From contig CAMLME010000052.1 of assembly GCA_946481235.1 (NCBI GenBank), positions 1-11,504 of the forward strand: 11,504 nt of DNA, in the 5' to 3' direction. Shown piece after piece: positions 1 through 7,409 of the stretch. Below the pieces are notes generated by a model. The model saw only the letters and a program-made list of their open reading frames with translations, was not told where the DNA came from and did not search any database. Within the stretch, counting starts at the first letter, position 1; each line of letters opens with the position of its first letter. This stretch comes from an uncultured Methylobacillus sp. (GTDB lineage: Bacteria > Pseudomonadota > Gammaproteobacteria > Burkholderiales > Methylophilaceae). A program made the position numbers and the translations under genes.

Positions 1-1391
1 CCGTTTTGCAGCTTGTAATTGAGCGGCACAATGCTGCCGTCCACCTTGGCGCCGCGCGTGCGATGGCCGAGGTCGGTGTGCAGCGCGTAGGCGAAATCTA
101 GTGGGGTTGCGCCCTTGGGCAGATCGATGACCTTGCCCTGCGGCGTCAACACGTAAACCTGATCCTGAAACAACTCGCTACGGAACTGCTCGAGCATGTC
201 GCCCTGTTCCGCGACCTCGTCCTTCCACGCCAGCAATTGCCGCAGCCAGGCGATCTTGTCGTCGAAACCGGCATCGGACTTGCCGCCTTCCTTGTAGCGC
301 CAGTGCGCCGCGACGCCCAGCTCCGAGTGCTGGTGCATCTCGTAGGTGCGTATCTGCACTTCCAGCGCAAGGCCGCGGGGGCCGCTCACTGCCGTGTGTA
401 GCGAGCGGTAGTTGTTGCTCTTGGGGCGCGCGATGTAATCATCGAATTCGCCCGGGATGGGCTGCCACAGGTTATGGATCATCCCGAGCGCCGCGTAGCA
501 ATCCTTCACGTCATTTACCAGGATGCGCACGCCGCGCACGTCGTAAAGCTCGCTGAAGTCGAGGTGCTTGCGCTTCATCTTGTTGACGATGCTGTAGATG
601 TGCTTGGGTCGCCCCGCCACTTCGCCGGCGATGCCGGCCTGTTGCAGCTCGCCCTTCAATTGCGCTACCACATCGGCAATGTACTGCTCGCGATCCACGC
701 GGCGTTCGTCCAGCAGCTTCGCGACTTCCTTGTAGAGCTGCGGCTCGCGGTAACGCATTGCGAGGTCTTCCATTTCCCACTTGATCTGCCAGATGCCCAG
801 CCGGTTGGCGAGGGGCGCGAAGATGCCTTCCGTTTCATGTGCAATCAGCCGCTGGTGTTCAGCACTGGCACCGGACAGGCAGCGCAGCGTCTGCGTGCGT
901 TCGGCCAGCTTGATCAGCACGACGCGAATATCTTCCGCCATCGCCAGCAGCATCTTGCGCAGTGCTTCGATCTGCTGGTCGCCATTGCGGCCTTCCTGCA
1001 TGTGCAGGCTTTCCAGCTCGCTGAACTCCTGGATCTGTTCCATGTGCGAAATGCCGTCGACCAGCCGTGCGACATTGGCACCGAAACGTTCCTCGATCTT
1101 CGGTCTCCAGTCGTCGAGAAAATCCGGGACTGCGTGCAGTACTGTGGCGATGATGGTCTCGGCGTCCATGTTGAGGCCGATGAGTATGGTCGCGGCGCCC
1201 AGCGCATGCTGAATGAGCGGCGTGCCGGTCAGCTCGACCTGTCCGGCATAGAGCGGTGCCGCGAGATCGCAGGCCTGGCGGATCGCTTCGACGTCATCCG
1301 GTGAAAAATGTCCGGTCAGGGAATCCAGCCAGGCTTGCTGATCGCTGCTGTCGTTGACGGGTAAGGGAATGCGGTGATGTACGGAAACCAT
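1..1391 (-). CDS. relA: RelA, (p)ppGpp synthetase (GTP pyrophosphokinase), 3' end outside window
   Basis: Transfers pyrophosphate from ATP to GTP/GDP to make the stringent-response alarmone (p)ppGpp, usually on ribosomes stalled with uncharged tRNA. The 463 complete codons visible show the order of a long RelA/SpoT protein: a pseudo-hydrolase region (about residues 50-190), a synthetase domain (about 258-370, with RPKHIYSIVNKM, YDVRGVRI, NNYRSLHT, EVQIRT and ELGVAAHWRYKEG) and most of a TGS domain (about 410-463). In the HD region the catalytic His-Asp is His86-Ala87 (LHAVPDF), so hydrolysis should be absent. The synthetase carries EFDD at 315-318, the acidic EXDD signature of monofunctional RelA rather than the RXKD of SpoT/Rel. 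Start chosen at the ATG beginning MVSVHHR; no strong ribosome-binding site precedes it. The rest of TGS and the C-terminal regulatory domains lie beyond the left edge. It follows the ADP-ribosylglycohydrolase-like gene by 46 bp and may be cotranscribed with it. Confidence 0.95.
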   Translation of the reverse strand, partial: MVSVHHRIPLPVNDSSDQQAWLDSLTGHFSPDDVEAIRQACDLAAPLYAGQVELTGTPLIQHALGAATILIGLNMDAETIIATVLHAVPDFLDDWRPKIEERFGANVARLVDGISHMEQIQEFSELESLHMQEGRNGDQQIEALRKMLLAMAEDIRVVLIKLAERTQTLRCLSGASAEHQRLIAHETEGIFAPLANRLGIWQIKWEMEDLAMRYREPQLYKEVAKLLDERRVDREQYIADVVAQLKGELQQAGIAGEVAGRPKHIYSIVNKMKRKHLDFSELYDVRGVRILVNDVKDCYAALGMIHNLWQPIPGEFDDYIARPKSNNYRSLHTAVSGPRGLALEVQIRTYEMHQHSELGVAAHWRYKEGGKSDAGFDDKIAWLRQLLAWKDEVAEQGDMLEQFRSELFQDQVYVLTPQGKVIDLPKGATPLDFAYALHTDLGHRTRGAKVDGSIVPLNYKLQN

Positions 1392-1437
1392 GGTACGTAT
1401 TATGAGGAATTAGCGCGACAAGAGACAGTGCAATGCC

Positions 1438-2487
1438 TCAGCCCTCGAGCTTTTTTGCCAGCTCCAGTAGTTCATCGCCCCGTTCCAGCCCGTCGATGAA
1501 ACGCTGGGGAATGCCTTCCAGCCCCACTTGCGCACCGACGAGCGCCCCGGTCAACATGGCACGGGCCATATTCTGCCCGCCGCCATTGATTGCATGCAGG
1601 ACGGCAGACTCGAAATCGCCAGGGAAGCGGGCCGCAAGATAATAGGCCGCCGGGAGCTGGTGATAGATGGCGCACGGCATGCCATAGACGAGAGAGACTT
1701 TCCACGCTGGCTCGATGCGGATATCCGGGTCTAGCGCCGCCCGTGCGATAAAGGCCGGCGTCAGCAAGGCATCCGGTGATGAAAATTTTCCGGCGCGCGG
1801 CGGATCGGGATCGCCGGGGCGCGGCGGCGCCAGGTTTGCCCCGGTCACGGCATGAAACGGAATTTCACCGCTCTTGACCAGCTGCATCAGCGTATCGGAG
1901 ATTTCCGGCGTCAGTGGCTCACCGAGCACCAGCCGGGAAAGCACGAGACAATAAGCCGTCGTCATGGCAACAATGGCTTCGTCCGCTTGCGTGAGCAGGC
2001 AATTCGAGGAAACAAACTCGGCGACCTTGTGCGGCTCTTTCGCATAGCGAATTGCCAGGGCCAGAGCCCGTTCGGCAGCTTCCGTGGTATCGGCATGGCC
2101 GCCAGTCTCGTTCCAGGACCTCTTCTGCTCCACCCTGCGGCGCCAGGCCTCGCGGATTGACTGGCTGGTGTAGCCGCCAGGGCCTTGCGCAGGCATACCA
2201 TCGAGTTGCGGGAACAGCTCATCATCAAGGCGGCGTGTGAAGTCGTCTTCCCGGTATTCCCCGTTGTCCGCGAGTGACTGCAGCAACATGACAAGGATCA
2301 GGCCGCTCTGCGACAACTGACCGGCTTTCATGCCGCCGTGATAACGGTCCGCCCGCGGCGTGGTGTAATCCGAGACCCAGGGCCCGTAATCGCGCCGCAT
2401 CGCTTCAAGATCGTAATACCAATGGCATCCCAAACCGAGCGCATCGCCGATAAGCGCGCCCATGACGGCACCAGAAGCTCGATCCAT
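1438..2487 (-). CDS. ADP-ribosylglycohydrolase-fold protein lacking the canonical metal-binding motifs
   Basis: The N-terminus (GAVMGALIGDALG) and C-terminus (INGGGQNMARAMLTGALVGA) match the opening and closing helices of the ADP-ribosylglycohydrolase (DraG/ARH/crystallin J1) family, and the 349-residue length fits. Active members remove ADP-ribose from proteins using two metal ions held by an S/T-D-D-T motif near the N-terminus and a G-G-D-T-D-T motif near the C-terminus. Here these positions read GQLSQSG and GGGQNM, and the usual T-H-x-x-P motif reads TQADEA, so the classical metal ligands are missing. A distinct GGHADTTEAAERA block in the middle may be a subfamily hallmark. I infer a non-catalytic or functionally changed relative. 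Start: the ATG at 2487 has AGAGGT six bases upstream; an in-frame ATG at 2505 would add six residues and has no such site. The fold is fairly sure, the activity is not. Confidence 0.78.
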   Translation of the reverse strand: MDRASGAVMGALIGDALGLGCHWYYDLEAMRRDYGPWVSDYTTPRADRYHGGMKAGQLSQSGLILVMLLQSLADNGEYREDDFTRRLDDELFPQLDGMPAQGPGGYTSQSIREAWRRRVEQKRSWNETGGHADTTEAAERALALAIRYAKEPHKVAEFVSSNCLLTQADEAIVAMTTAYCLVLSRLVLGEPLTPEISDTLMQLVKSGEIPFHAVTGANLAPPRPGDPDPPRAGKFSSPDALLTPAFIARAALDPDIRIEPAWKVSLVYGMPCAIYHQLPAAYYLAARFPGDFESAVLHAINGGGQNMARAMLTGALVGAQVGLEGIPQRFIDGLERGDELLELAKKLEG

Positions 2488-2493
2488 TTTGTG

Positions 2494-2499
2494 ACCTCT
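2494..2499 (-). promoter_or_regulatory. Ribosome-binding site deciding the start of the ARH-like gene
   Basis: AGAGGT on the minus strand, six bases before the ATG at 2487. It favours this start over the ATG at 2505, which lies upstream of the site itself. Confidence 0.65.
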
Positions 2500-2715
2500 T
2501 TTCATTATGAAAGCAGTATGACCTCGTAGTGCATTGAAGTATCCATGAAATCATCCAAGGGAACTTTACGCAATGCGAAACTCCTAACCTGATTCATGCA
2601 GAACGCGCGCATGCGCATTCTTTCTACCAGTGCTGACGGGAAGGCTTGCTTCCGCACTTCAAGCCGCATATGCGACAAGCCCGTAGCAATTCCCGGTCGA
2701 CGCCCACCATGTCAC

Positions 2716-2720
2716 AGGAG
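2716..2720 (+). promoter_or_regulatory. Ribosome-binding site selecting a TTG start
   Basis: A perfect AGGAG seven bases before the TTG at 2728. The open frame extends upstream to an ATG at 2596, but residues encoded there (basic, Cys- and Ser-rich) resemble no hydrolase N-terminus, and family homology begins at [13 protein letters not shown] just after the TTG. The 240 bp between this gene and the divergent ARH-like gene must hold both promoters; I could not single out convincing -35/-10 pairs. Confidence 0.75.
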
Positions 2721-2727
2721 AAGTAAA

Positions 2728-3552
2728 TTGAGCACAATCACGACCAAGGACGGCACAGAGATTTACTACAAGGATTGGGGAGACGGCCAGCCTGTCGTTT
2801 TCAGCCACGGCTGGCCGCTCAATGCGGATAGCTGGGAATCGCAGATGGAATACCTGGCGTCTTGCGGTTATCGCTGCATCGCCCACGACCGGCGCGGGCA
2901 TGGCCGCTCCAGCCAGCCATGGAACGGCAACGACATGGACACGTATGCCGACGACCTGGCGCTGCTGATCGAAACACTGGAACTCAATGACACCGTGCTC
3001 TTCGGGTTTTCCGCCGGTGGCGGTGAAATCGCGCGCTACATCGGTCGTCATGGTACCGGCCGCATTGCGAAGGCCGGGCTGATTGCCGCTGTCCCGCCGC
3101 TGATGTTGCAAACCGCGAGCAACCCGGACGGGCTGCCTGTCGAGACTTTCGACAAGTTGCGCGCAGCATCCCTGGCAAATCGTTCGCAACTTTATGAAGA
3201 TATTGCCGCCGGGCCGTTCTTTGGATTCAACCGGGAAGGCGCGCATGTCATCGAGGGGCTGGTCGAACGGTTCTGGTTATACGGCATGCAGGCCGGGCAC
3301 AAGAGCACGCTGGATTGCATCAAGGCATTCTCGGAAACGGATTTCACCGACGACCTGCTGAAATTCGACATCCCGACGCTGATCCTGCACGGCGATGATG
3401 ACCAGATCGTGCCTTTCCGCACCTCTGCGCTTGCGTCAGCCAACCTCGTCAAGCATGCCACGTTGAAGGTCTATCCTGGCGCACCCCACGGCCTGCTGGA
3501 TACGCACAAGGAGCAGGTCAACAACGACCTGCTCGCGTTTCTCAGGGCATAA
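2728..3552 (+). CDS. Alpha/beta hydrolase of the cofactor-free chloroperoxidase / arylesterase group
   Basis: A 274-residue single-domain alpha/beta hydrolase, cytoplasmic since no signal peptide is seen. Members hydrolyse esters and, with peroxide and short carboxylic acids, form peracids; they are often annotated as non-heme chloroperoxidases. Counting from the TTG start: the oxyanion-hole HGWPL begins at 27, the nucleophile elbow GFSAGGGE places Ser95, the acid is Asp225 in HGDDDQIVP, and the base is His254 in GAPHG. The spacings (130 and 29) equal those of the Ser98-Asp228-His257 triad known for Streptomyces chloroperoxidase CPO-T. The elbow has Ala after Ser where many relatives have Thr or Met. 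It stands alone on the plus strand, divergent from the ARH-like gene and convergent with the TolC gene 27 bp away. Physiological substrate unknown. Confidence 0.9.
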   Translation: MSTITTKDGTEIYYKDWGDGQPVVFSHGWPLNADSWESQMEYLASCGYRCIAHDRRGHGRSSQPWNGNDMDTYADDLALLIETLELNDTVLFGFSAGGGEIARYIGRHGTGRIAKAGLIAAVPPLMLQTASNPDGLPVETFDKLRAASLANRSQLYEDIAAGPFFGFNREGAHVIEGLVERFWLYGMQAGHKSTLDCIKAFSETDFTDDLLKFDIPTLILHGDDDQIVPFRTSALASANLVKHATLKVYPGAPHGLLDTHKEQVNNDLLAFLRA

Positions 3553-3579
3553 GCCTTATCGATTATTACTCGAGAGGTA

Positions 3580-4929
3580 TCAGGGGCTCTCGGAGGCGGT
3601 CCGTAACGTGGAATTGCCTTCCAGGCTGGCTTCTTCCCGACGTGCCACACCCAGCGTATCGAGCAGCTTCCCCATGTCGGCCATCAAGCGGTATTGCGCG
3701 AAGCGCTCCTCGTACTGCCCCGTGATGTAATCGGTACGGGCCGTGTACAGCTCGTTTTCCGAATCGAGCAGATCCAGCAAGGTACGCTGGCCGATGCTGA
3801 ACTGCTTGGCATAGGCATCGCGTGTCAATGCCGTGGCATCGGCATGTGCCTTGAGGCGCGGCAGCCGGTCCTTGGCCGTTTCCAGTGAATTCCACGACAA
3901 ACGCGTACTTTCTTCGATCTGGCGCTTGGTGCGGTCCACCACGGCCAGCGCTTCCTTGTTGAGAAAGCGCGTTTCGCGGACGCGCGCCTGATCCGACCCG
4001 CCGCGGTAAAGGTTGTACTTCATGCGCAGCATCGCGTAGGCATCGTTGTTGCGGTAATCCACGCCGTCCAGATTATCGTTGGCGCTGGCTCCCAACTCGA
4101 GATCCAGGCGTGGTTTGAAAGGCGCATCCGCCGCCCGCTCGCTGGCCAGGGCTGCCTCGTAATTGGCAATGGCGGCCTGCATCGCCGGATGACCGGAAAA
4201 TGCCGTCGCGATCGTGTCATCCACGCTTACCGGGAACAGGTCGCAGGAAACCTCGTCAGCCTTTTCCAGATCCTGCGGCACACTGCCCGTGACGCGTTGG
4301 AAGCTGATTTTCGCTTCCCGCAGGTTGGCTTCAGCAGAGGCCAGATTAGCTTGCGCAAGCGACAGACGTGCCTGGGCCTGTTCCAGATCGGCCTGGCGTG
4401 CCACACCGCTATCGGTACGCATCTTGATCTGCTCGTACGTTTTTTCATGCGCGGCCAGGTTGTCCTGCGTCAGGGCCAGCAGTTCCTGGAAACGCAAGAC
4501 CTCCAGGTAAACCTCGACAGCGCGCAGACCAGTACGCTCCGACGTATCGCCGACCTGGCTTGCCGCCGCCGCGACCCGTGCCTCGTTGCGTTCTACTTCA
4601 TTCTTGACGGCATATCCGTCGTACAGCATTTGCGACAATGTCAGGCTGGACTCACGCCGTGTGAGGGTGTCGCTGCCCGGCCGGGTCGAGGTATTTTCGC
4701 TCCACTCCCGACCGATACCCGCAGCCACATCCACCTTCGGGTAATACCCGCCGCGCGCCTGATCCACCGTCTTGTTGGCCGAAAGGCGGCGATTGACATC
4801 GATCATCACATCAGGACTGCTTTGTATGGTTTGATCGACCGTTTCCTTCAGCGATTGCGCAAACACCGGCTGCTGGGAAACCAGCAGCCCCCCAATAACA
4901 ACAAACCCCCATGAAATTTTATTCATCAT
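3580..4929 (-). CDS. TolC-family outer-membrane channel protein (type I secretion / efflux)
   Basis: Forms the trimeric outer-membrane and periplasmic tunnel used by type I secretion systems and tripartite pumps. The 449-residue length is usual. An N-terminal signal peptide ends near VFA/QS (residues 24/25). The mature part shows the duplicated helical-barrel repeats: SLKETVDQTIQSSPDV at the start, SLTLSQMLYDGYAVKNEVERNEARV before the first barrel, the heptad-rich DLEQAQARLSLAQANLASAEANLREAKISFQRVTGS, and in the second half MKYNLYRGGSDQARVRETRF and SIGQRTLLDLLDSENELYTAR. The latter block is typical of the type I secretion and adhesin-exporting branch. It is the last gene of the FecR-OmpA-TolC operon, starting 18 bp after the lipoprotein stop; two adjacent ATGs (4929, 4926) are possible and only a weak GAAAG precedes them. 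No ABC transporter or HlyD gene adjoins it. Confidence 0.92.
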   Translation of the reverse strand: MMNKISWGFVVIGGLLVSQQPVFAQSLKETVDQTIQSSPDVMIDVNRRLSANKTVDQARGGYYPKVDVAAGIGREWSENTSTRPGSDTLTRRESSLTLSQMLYDGYAVKNEVERNEARVAAAASQVGDTSERTGLRAVEVYLEVLRFQELLALTQDNLAAHEKTYEQIKMRTDSGVARQADLEQAQARLSLAQANLASAEANLREAKISFQRVTGSVPQDLEKADEVSCDLFPVSVDDTIATAFSGHPAMQAAIANYEAALASERAADAPFKPRLDLELGASANDNLDGVDYRNNDAYAMLRMKYNLYRGGSDQARVRETRFLNKEALAVVDRTKRQIEESTRLSWNSLETAKDRLPRLKAHADATALTRDAYAKQFSIGQRTLLDLLDSENELYTARTDYITGQYEERFAQYRLMADMGKLLDTLGVARREEASLEGNSTLRTASESP

Positions 4930-4947
4930 CGATTCTTTCAGAATTTG

Positions 4948-5673
4948 CTATCGCACATTGATATCGACGCGCCGATTTTTCGGCTCTTTGGTGTTGTCTG
5001 GCGTTTTCACCAGTAACTCGTGCTCGCCTTTGCCGGAAATCTGGATGTTCTCGGCCGGAACGCCCAGCTTTATCAGGCTCTTCCGGACCTTTTCCGCACG
5101 CTTGACCGACAATGTCTGGTTACGCTTTGCAGGGCCCACGGTATCAGTGTGTCCGACAATCAATATCTCGGGCGCCTGGCGTTCGACAAAACTGCGATAG
5201 ATATTCTCGGCTTCGGCCTTGGATTCGGCTGTCAACTCATCCTTGCCCAACAGGAAATACAGCGTGGCAGCGACAGGCGGCTTGGGTAACGCATCCACGG
5301 CAGAACCGAACAGTTCACGCATCTGCGCCTGGTTGCCCACGAATGCCTTCTGTTCTTCACCGGCGAGCGACATGGCGCTGTAATCGCCATGCAGCACGGC
5401 GTTCTTGCCGTCCTTGAAAATGACATCCACCGTACCGACTTTGCCGCCTTCTTCCGGCATCACCATATAGATCTCGGTGACTGCAGGAGGCAATGGCTTG
5501 GGCGGCTCCTCACAAAAGGGAGATTTACCTTCCTTGGGTTGGTAAGCAGCGATTTGTACTTCGGAGGGCTGCCTGGCAGGGGCGAAAGAATTCACGAACG
5601 AGCTGTAACCGGCGCAGCCGGTAATGCTCGTCGATACCAGCAACAGCACAAGCGCCTTGCTCATGCGATTCAT
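4948..5673 (-). CDS. OmpA-family peptidoglycan-binding lipoprotein
   Basis: Predicted outer-membrane lipoprotein that ties the envelope to the cell wall. Residues 1-19 form a lipoprotein signal sequence with lipobox SITG/Cys20. Residues about 137-241 form an OmpA C-terminal domain: YFLLGKDELTAES, then ILIVGHTDTVGPAKRNQTLSVKRAEKVRK, closing with NRRVDINVR. Asp177 and Arg192 stand 15 residues apart, as do the peptidoglycan-contacting Asp271/Arg286 of E. coli OmpA. The stretch 21-136 has a proline-rich segment (PPKPLPPAV) and a small unrecognised beta-rich region. Its start overlaps the stop of the FecR-domain gene (ATGA, 5670-5673), with AGAGG seven bases upstream, so translation is probably coupled. 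An OmpA-type gene next to a TolC/AggA-like gene is a known arrangement in biofilm-adhesin operons such as the bpf locus of Shewanella; the same role here is inference. Confidence 0.92.
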   Translation of the reverse strand: MNRMSKALVLLLVSTSITGCAGYSSFVNSFAPARQPSEVQIAAYQPKEGKSPFCEEPPKPLPPAVTEIYMVMPEEGGKVGTVDVIFKDGKNAVLHGDYSAMSLAGEEQKAFVGNQAQMRELFGSAVDALPKPPVAATLYFLLGKDELTAESKAEAENIYRSFVERQAPEILIVGHTDTVGPAKRNQTLSVKRAEKVRKSLIKLGVPAENIQISGKGEHELLVKTPDNTKEPKNRRVDINVR

Positions 5674-6137
5674 GGCTTGGCCTCTTGTGCGGCTTCAGGC
5701 TCGTCCACCTTCACCGAAAACTCGGTACCGCGCACAGCCAGGATTGCCGCGGGGGTTTTGACTTTCAGCGCACCGGGCGTTTTTTGCGTCAGCTTTCCCG
5801 AAATGACGGACAAGGTTCCTTTTTTCATCGAGACATCGAAGTTGCCATCGTTGGTATTCGAGTCGAACACAAACTTGTCCAGGGCCAGCACTGAGTTGGG
5901 ACCAGCAGAAATACGCGAATCGTCGGCGAAGAGCATACCGACCGATCCATCCTTGCCGGTAATGACCTTATCCGTTTGGAAAACAGAATCCCCAACCGCA
6001 GGAGTAATGATTTTTCCGCCACGCTCGATGGCAACCTGGCCTGAAATGGTCTTGATTTTGCCGATACCGTCGGCTTGTGCAGAAAATGCCGCCAAGGTCA
6101 GCACGAGCAGCATTGCACCCTGAATATATTTCATCAT
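5670..6137 (-). CDS. Periplasmic FecR-domain protein
   Basis: A 155-residue exported protein. A signal peptide (MMKYIQGAMLLVLTLAAFSAQA) is predicted to be cleaved after residue 22. The rest is a single FecR domain (about 26-143) with the family pattern: SGQVAIERGGKIITPAVGDSV, TGKDGSVGMLFADDSRISAGPNS, then VKTPAAILAVRGTEFSV near the end. True FecR is a membrane anti-sigma regulator with a cytoplasmic N-terminal domain and a transmembrane helix; both are absent here, so this is a free periplasmic FecR-domain protein, a kind often found beside CHASE2 or adhesin genes. The C-terminus is short and rich in Ala/Glu. It is first in the FecR-OmpA-TolC operon. AAGGGG six bases before the ATG at 6137 supports this start over the next ATG at 6134. 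No iron-transport receptor or ECF sigma gene is nearby, so an iron role is unlikely. Confidence 0.87.
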   Translation of the reverse strand: MMKYIQGAMLLVLTLAAFSAQADGIGKIKTISGQVAIERGGKIITPAVGDSVFQTDKVITGKDGSVGMLFADDSRISAGPNSVLALDKFVFDSNTNDGNFDVSMKKGTLSVISGKLTQKTPGALKVKTPAAILAVRGTEFSVKVDEPEAAQEAKP

Positions 6138-6169
6138 GATTAACCCCTTGAAATTATTTAACGGAAAAT

Positions 6170-6192
6170 CATTATTCTTAAACTGAATAATG
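6170..6192. repeat. Inverted repeat upstream of the FecR operon (proximal)
   Basis: Perfect 8-bp arms CATTATTC and GAATAATG around a 7-base loop, 33 bp before the FecR-domain start codon. On the minus strand the hairpin is followed by ATTTT, so it could be a weak terminator after glsA, a leader hairpin, or an operator. The stem is AT-rich. Confidence 0.45.
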
Positions 6193-6194
6193 GG

Positions 6195-6213
6195 AATGTA
6201 TTACCGATACATT
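6195..6213. repeat. Inverted repeat upstream of the FecR operon (distal)
   Basis: Perfect 7-bp arms AATGTAT and ATACATT around a 5-base centre, only two bases from the neighbouring inverted repeat. The size and symmetry suit a dimeric repressor or activator site in the 111-bp gap between the glsA stop and the FecR operon. The regulator is unknown. Confidence 0.45.
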
Positions 6214-6248
6214 TTCTAAACCATCCCGCATATGGGGTATTTTTATAG

Positions 6249-7214
6249 TTAAACGAGCATCGCTTTCAGGTAACTGGAGCCGATATTCATGCAATCGAAG
6301 GCGTGCAGGCCGAGTTCATTCGCCAGATCGACGCAAACATCGATGCCGCGGCTGCTATTGCCTCGCTTATCCAGCCTGGGCGAATAACTGGCCAGCCCGA
6401 TCTGGCGATTCACCACGGCCATCACTCCGCCCGCGACGCCGCTTTTTGCAGGCACGCCCACACGGTATGCCCACTGGCCGGAATAGTCGTACATGCCGCA
6501 GGTAAACATGATGGAAAGCATGTTCTTGACGGCCTCGATGTCATAAACCTCCTCGCCGGTGAGCGGGTTTTTACCCAGGTTGGCCAGGGTCGCCCCCATC
6601 ACCGCAAGGTCGCGGCAATTCACCAGGATGGAACACTGCTTGAAATAGAGATCGAGTGCCGGCTCCACCTCCTCATGAACCATGCCGAAATTCAGCAACA
6701 GATGGGCAATCGCACGATTGCGGTGGCCAGTTCTGGATTCCGATTGATATACAGCCTCGTCCACCTTGAGCGATCGGCCGGCGGCGGCACTAAAGCGTGC
6801 CAGCAAACGTTCCAGCGCCTCATCGCCATAGCGCTGGTACAACAGGGCCGAGACAGTAATGGCTCCGGCATTGATCATGGGGTTGAATGGGCGATTGGTA
6901 CCGCCTTCCAGCTGGATGGAGTTGAAGGCATCGCCGCTGGGTTCAACGCCCACATGCTTCGCTACCTTGTCATGCCCATATATTTCCAGTGCCATCCCGA
7001 ATGTGAACGGCTTTGAAATCGACTGGATCGTGAACGGTTGCCTGGAATCCCCTACTTCGTAGACCTTCCCGTCTGCCGTGACTACACAAATGCCAAAATC
7101 GTCCGGGTTAGCCTTTCCTAACTCCGGTATGTAAGTTGCGACCTCTCCATCATTATTTTCTGCATGCTTGTTATGCAGCTCTTCTATCAGCTCTTGCAAC
7201 CTATGCTTTTCCAT
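6249..7214 (-). CDS. glsA: Glutaminase A (L-glutamine amidohydrolase)
   Basis: Cytoplasmic enzyme hydrolysing L-glutamine to glutamate and ammonium, of the serine-dependent beta-lactamase-like glutaminase family (E. coli YneH/YbaS). The 321-residue protein shows the nucleophile motif FTIQSISKPF with Ser65 and Lys68, corresponding to Ser66 and Lys69 of E. coli YneH. Other family blocks are GVEPSGDAFNS, RPFNPMINAGAI, SESRTGHRNRAIAHLL, FTCGMYDYSGQWAYRVGVPAKSGVAGG and YSPRLDKRGNSSRGI. Start: the ATG at 7214 has AGGGGA seven bases upstream; the frame is open to 7310, but the extra 32 residues (MQDSCLGN..., Cys-rich) do not resemble the family and overlap the predicted leader. A sigma-54 promoter upstream suggests nitrogen control. 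It lies on the same strand as the FecR operon, 111 bp before it, so read-through is possible. Confidence 0.95.
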   Translation of the reverse strand: MEKHRLQELIEELHNKHAENNDGEVATYIPELGKANPDDFGICVVTADGKVYEVGDSRQPFTIQSISKPFTFGMALEIYGHDKVAKHVGVEPSGDAFNSIQLEGGTNRPFNPMINAGAITVSALLYQRYGDEALERLLARFSAAAGRSLKVDEAVYQSESRTGHRNRAIAHLLLNFGMVHEEVEPALDLYFKQCSILVNCRDLAVMGATLANLGKNPLTGEEVYDIEAVKNMLSIMFTCGMYDYSGQWAYRVGVPAKSGVAGGVMAVVNRQIGLASYSPRLDKRGNSSRGIDVCVDLANELGLHAFDCMNIGSSYLKAMLV

Positions 7215-7310
7215 ATTTCCATCCCCTGAACAGCAACTGACCGGATGCAGTCCACATTTCATCCTTTCCCCAGGCTTTTCTTGTTTATTGCCAAGGCATG
7301 AATCTTGCAA

Positions 7311-7325
7311 GCAATACTTGTGCCA
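7311..7325 (-). promoter_or_regulatory. Sigma-54 (-24/-12) promoter of glsA
   Basis: The minus strand reads TGGCAC-AAGTA-TTGC followed by T. This matches the RpoN core TGGCAC-N5-TTGC at every core position with exact spacing. Taking the final C (7311) as -12 puts transcription start near 7299 and gives a leader of about 85 bases before the ATG at 7214. RpoN promoters need an enhancer-binding activator; the NtrC-like site further upstream is a candidate. Strength and activator are unproven. Confidence 0.8.
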
Positions 7326-7409
7326 CGAAAAAGGGTATTGTCGATGAGGCAGAAAACTGGGATAACGTCAAATATCTGACAACCTATTGACGAAAAAGAT
7401 GAATTTTAA

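Noticed and set aside
863..868. TGGCAC inside relA as a possible -24 element
   Set aside because: It lies in coding sequence with no TTGC at the required spacing and no gene start downstream.
474..1304. Long plus-strand open frame (276 codons) opposite relA
   Set aside because: The minus strand carries clear RelA domains throughout; the plus frame has no recognisable domain and is a codon-bias shadow.
2500..2512. TTTCAT-T-ATGAAA palindrome just upstream of the ARH-like gene
   Set aside because: Short and AT-rich; no second copy or promoter context to support a function.
2607..2616. GCGCATGCGC palindrome between the divergent ARH-like and hydrolase genes
   Set aside because: Only 10 bp and common by chance in GC-rich DNA; nothing else supports an operator there.
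2596..2727. ATG-initiated N-terminal extension of the alpha/beta hydrolase
   Set aside because: The 44 extra residues do not resemble the family, while the TTG at 2728 has AGGAG at ideal spacing and begins where homology begins.
4189..4914. Plus-strand open frame (241 codons) opposite the TolC gene
   Set aside because: Lies wholly inside a well-supported TolC-family gene; no domain and no ribosome-binding site that I can support.
7215..7310. Longer start for glsA (ATG at 7310, or 7262 with a GGGGAAAGG close by)
   Set aside because: The ATG at 7310 lies upstream of the predicted sigma-54 start site (about 7299) and the extra residues are not glutaminase-like. The 7262 start cannot be fully excluded, but the ATG at 7214 has the best-spaced site and family length.
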